From Candidatus Hydrogenedens sp. (lineage in GTDB: Bacteria; Hydrogenedentota; Hydrogenedentia; Hydrogenedentales; Hydrogenedentaceae), in assembly GCA_020216745.1 (NCBI GenBank), contig JAIWNQ010000099.1:1-10000 (forward strand): a DNA stretch of 10,000 nucleotides. The letters run 5' to 3'. Position 1 is the stretch's first letter. Each line of letters starts with the position of its first letter. The notes below the pieces were generated by a model, which was not told the DNA's origin, ran no database searches, and was given only the letters and a program-made list of their open reading frames with translations. A program made the position numbers and the translations under genes. This document shows positions 8,018 through 10,000 of the stretch, piece by piece.

Positions 8018-8938
8018 ATGGAACAATTAGAAAACCTAAAAACAAATTCAATTGTGCTTCCTTGTGATATAACGACATCATTAATTGATGTTCCCACAAA
8101 AATAATAATTCCTGAAAGTAATAGTATCCCAATAGATAATGAGTTTGTCCAACTTGCTCCATTATGGGTGCGAACCGTAGATAATCAATTTTGTGGGATA
8201 GTTCAGGAGCAAAATGAATGGCAATGGATTTGTTCTACTGCTATCAGACGAAGTGCTAAATCTCAGCCTATCATTATTCAACAGGCTCTTAAAGGGAAAA
8301 GTTATTACCTCATTGGGTTCCGAGATAGATATCATTTTTTTTCGACGGAAATACTCAGTGTTGAATTTACAGCAGGAAGTTATCGTGTTCCGAAATTAAT
8401 CTGGGCTCCGTCGGATTGTTCTGGCTTTGAAATTAAACGTATTATTGAAAAATCAAAGATGAAAGGTAAACAATTACCCAGAGGGAATTACTGCACGTTA
8501 TTTGAATTTGTTTCTAATCAAGATGGGGTATTTCTAACCTTCGCTCAGATTCTCAATTCGCCTGATAAGGTTTTGACAAAGATATGTAAGGAAAGCAGTG
8601 GCGTAGATTTACAGAAGATAAATGATGCTATCCAGCATCATGAGATTCCTAATCATGTTCCTTCAAAAGAATTGGGTTGTGCAGTCTCCTGGTTTATACC
8701 TCATAGCGGTGTTGTGCAAAGCATAGAAGGGATAGAGGAAGTAAAACGAATGGAAGGAGTTAAGGAGGTTTTTATTAATATTCAAGCAGGAGACAGTATA
8801 ACTCATGTTACAGACATCTCTTCAAGAGATAGAATAGGCTATATCCTTGCAGTTTGTCCTGATGCGTTTACAGCAAAAAATAGAGCCTTGACTGCTCTTT
8901 CCAAGATTAAAATCAACACGCAAAATATTTTACCATAA
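8018..8938 (+). CDS. Degenerate ATP-grasp-like protein with L-amino-acid-ligase-type C-terminal domain
   Basis: This 306-residue protein has no signal peptide or membrane segment. Residues about 219-302 resemble the C-terminal domain of ATP-grasp L-amino-acid (dipeptide) ligases: AVSWFIPHSGVV (222-233), IEGIEEVKRMEGV (218-region, 238-250), a QAGD turn (258-261), RIGYIL (274-279) and a final alternating helix and strand. Upstream, WVRTVD (50-55), PIIIQQALKG (84-93) and SSGVDL (193-198) line up with the ATP-grasp core. However, the usual P-x-x-x-K lysine appears as Arg52, the E-x-x-x-G acidic residue as Gln, and the E-x-N-x-R metal site falls in TFAQILNSP (174-182) with none of those residues. 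The N-terminal pre-ATP-grasp domain of about 100 residues is absent. The ATG at 8018 is the only possible start, since an in-frame stop lies at 8003-8005. I infer a catalytically dead or repurposed relative, possibly a regulator. Homology is by eye and should be tested by profile search. Confidence 0.6.
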   Translation: MEQLENLKTNSIVLPCDITTSLIDVPTKIIIPESNSIPIDNEFVQLAPLWVRTVDNQFCGIVQEQNEWQWICSTAIRRSAKSQPIIIQQALKGKSYYLIGFRDRYHFFSTEILSVEFTAGSYRVPKLIWAPSDCSGFEIKRIIEKSKMKGKQLPRGNYCTLFEFVSNQDGVFLTFAQILNSPDKVLTKICKESSGVDLQKINDAIQHHEIPNHVPSKELGCAVSWFIPHSGVVQSIEGIEEVKRMEGVKEVFINIQAGDSITHVTDISSRDRIGYILAVCPDAFTAKNRALTALSKIKINTQNILP

Positions 8939-9097
8939 GCCTCAGCTCTTTATAGATGGTACGAATCAGGCATATTTATGAAATTTTCCTTGAATTTAAT
9001 AAAAACAAAGAAAGATATAAATTTTTGTTTTTAGAGGTAACTATTATAAAATTTACTGACATTCTTAACCTTGATATTTTAAGAAGGAGATAAAATC
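8939..9097 (+). other. Intergenic region upstream of the glpT-like gene
   Basis: This 159-bp A+T-rich gap has no plausible gene. A 10-bp interrupted inverted repeat (TAAAAACAAA at 9000-9009, TTTGTTTTTA at 9024-9033, 14-nt loop) has a single G-C pair, so it would be weak as a terminator. TATAAA at 9045-9050 is a possible -10 for the downstream gene but has no convincing -35. Whether the antiporter has its own promoter or is read from the upstream gene cannot be settled here. Confidence 0.35.
9084..9089 (+). promoter_or_regulatory. Ribosome binding site that fixes a TTG start
   Basis: AAGGAG lies 8 nt before TTG 9098-9100. Upstream in frame, a TAA stop at 9080-9082 precedes any ATG, and the next Met (9191-9193) falls inside the first membrane helix, so TTG is the best start. 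Confidence 0.75.
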
Positions 9098-10000
9098 TTG
9101 AGTATTGGATTAAAACCTTTAACTCCTGAACATCGAGTTTGGAGATGGAAAATTCTCACGACGACTTATATTGCCTATATCGGTTATTATATGACACGCA
9201 AAATATTTACTATCTGCAAAACAACAATAGCCGCAGAGTTAGGTTGGGAATTAGGAGATACTGCTTATGTTTGGGCATCATTCCTAATTGCATATATGAT
9301 AGGTCAGTTTTTAAATAGTTTTATAGGTAGGAAATGGGGACCGCGAGTAATTCTCCTCGGTGGATTAGGTATCTCTATTATTTGCAATACCATATTCGGA
9401 TTTACTAATTCCTTTGCTAATTTTTTGCTCTTTATGTTTATAAATGGTTTAGCACAGGCATCTGGCTGGCCTGGATGTATTGGTGGTATTTCTCGGTGGT
9501 TACGTAATCAAGAACGAGGTACGGTGATGGGTATTTGGACAACAAATCACATCATTGCAAATATTATTTATAAATCGTTAGGTGGATTGTTATTAGGTAT
9601 GTTTGGTTGGCGCTGGGCATTTTTTGGGATGAGTATCCTAACTTTATTTGTCTGGGCACTCATTCTTATCTGGCAGAAAGACCGTCCTGAAGATGTAGGG
9701 CTTGAACCTATCATAGATAAGACTGACGACTATGGTCAGGCTATCAAGGCATCACAAGAAGAGCACATCCCATTTTCAGAATATCTTCGTGTGGCGTTTA
9801 ACCCACTTATTTTCATTATGGGTATTGCTTATTTTTCAGTAAAGTTTTTAAGATATGCTTTGGATTCTTGGCTACCTTCATTTCTAAATATTCAGGGATT
9901 ACCTGTAGACCAGGCAAGCTACTATTCTATGGTTTTTGATGTTACTGGTGTTGTCGGAACGATATTTGCTGGGTACATTCTTGACCGCTGGTTCCGTGGT
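9098..10000 (+). CDS. glpT: Organophosphate:phosphate antiporter, GlpT/UhpT family of MFS (3' end beyond window)
   Basis: The first 301 residues of an inner-membrane carrier are present, about two thirds of a usual ~440-residue family member. Helices fall near 15-35, 55-75, 83-101, 105-125, 142-165, 172-192, 234-258 and 275-297, with the central cytoplasmic loop at about 193-232. Family marks by alignment to E. coli GlpT from memory: YYMTRK (30-35), whose Arg34 matches phosphate-binding Arg45; GWPG (123-126); ERG (139-141) followed by Trp147 and His151, matching His165; and FLRYALDSW (250-258), whose Arg252 matches Arg269. The position of GlpT Lys80 is Gln70 here. Members exchange G3P, hexose phosphate or phosphoglycerate for phosphate. 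G3P is the likeliest substrate because a GlpD-type enzyme is encoded nearby, but substrate is inferred. The start is TTG with a good SD. Confidence 0.85.
   Translation, partial: MSIGLKPLTPEHRVWRWKILTTTYIAYIGYYMTRKIFTICKTTIAAELGWELGDTAYVWASFLIAYMIGQFLNSFIGRKWGPRVILLGGLGISIICNTIFGFTNSFANFLLFMFINGLAQASGWPGCIGGISRWLRNQERGTVMGIWTTNHIIANIIYKSLGGLLLGMFGWRWAFFGMSILTLFVWALILIWQKDRPEDVGLEPIIDKTDDYGQAIKASQEEHIPFSEYLRVAFNPLIFIMGIAYFSVKFLRYALDSWLPSFLNIQGLPVDQASYYSMVFDVTGVVGTIFAGYILDRWFRG

Noticed and set aside
9191..9193. ATG as the start of the antiporter gene
   Set aside because: It would remove most of the first membrane helix and the conserved N-terminal basic stretch, and it lacks an SD, whereas TTG 9098 has AAGGAG 8 nt upstream.

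Overview
The window comes from a bacterium of moderate to low G+C (about 40% by eye) with tight operons, good Shine-Dalgarno (SD) sequences and some GTG/TTG starts. Nothing in it fixes the taxon. A lipoprotein substrate-binding protein, an FAD-dependent glycerol-3-phosphate (G3P) dehydrogenase and a GlpT-type antiporter suggest a heterotroph that uses peptides and phosphorylated glycerol. No rRNA, tRNA, CRISPR array, insertion sequence or phage gene is visible.

Left and centre (7922 down to 1, minus strand): one apparent six-gene operon. It encodes a family-5 substrate-binding lipoprotein, two Dpp/Opp-type permeases with YejB/YejE-like features, two separate DppD/DppF-type ATPases, and a large protein that runs off the left edge. 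Gaps are 7 to 23 nt, with one 8-nt overlap. The sixth protein is unusual: an almost complete GlpD-type G3P dehydrogenase (about residues 1-550) continues without a stop into a diacylglycerol-kinase/LCB5-type lipid kinase domain (from about residue 555, with GGDGT and GTGRD motifs).

Divergent intergenic region (7923-8017): 95 bp, very A+T-rich, with candidate promoters in both directions and short symmetric repeats.

Right (8018 to 10000, plus strand): a 306-aa protein that reads as a shortened, degenerate ATP-grasp fold. It ends in a domain resembling the C-terminal domain of L-amino-acid-ligase-type ATP-grasp enzymes, but lacks the usual catalytic residues. After a 159-bp gap comes a TTG-started organophosphate:phosphate antiporter (GlpT/UhpT family), cut by the right edge.

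How they may work together: the GlpT-like carrier could import G3P (or another organophosphate) in exchange for phosphate. The GlpD half of the fusion would oxidise G3P to dihydroxyacetone phosphate and pass electrons to quinone, and the kinase half would act on a glycerolipid or similar lipid alcohol. The ABC importer resembles peptide importers, but sharing an operon with the GlpD-kinase fusion leaves open a glycerol- or lipid-derived substrate. These links are inferred from gene position.
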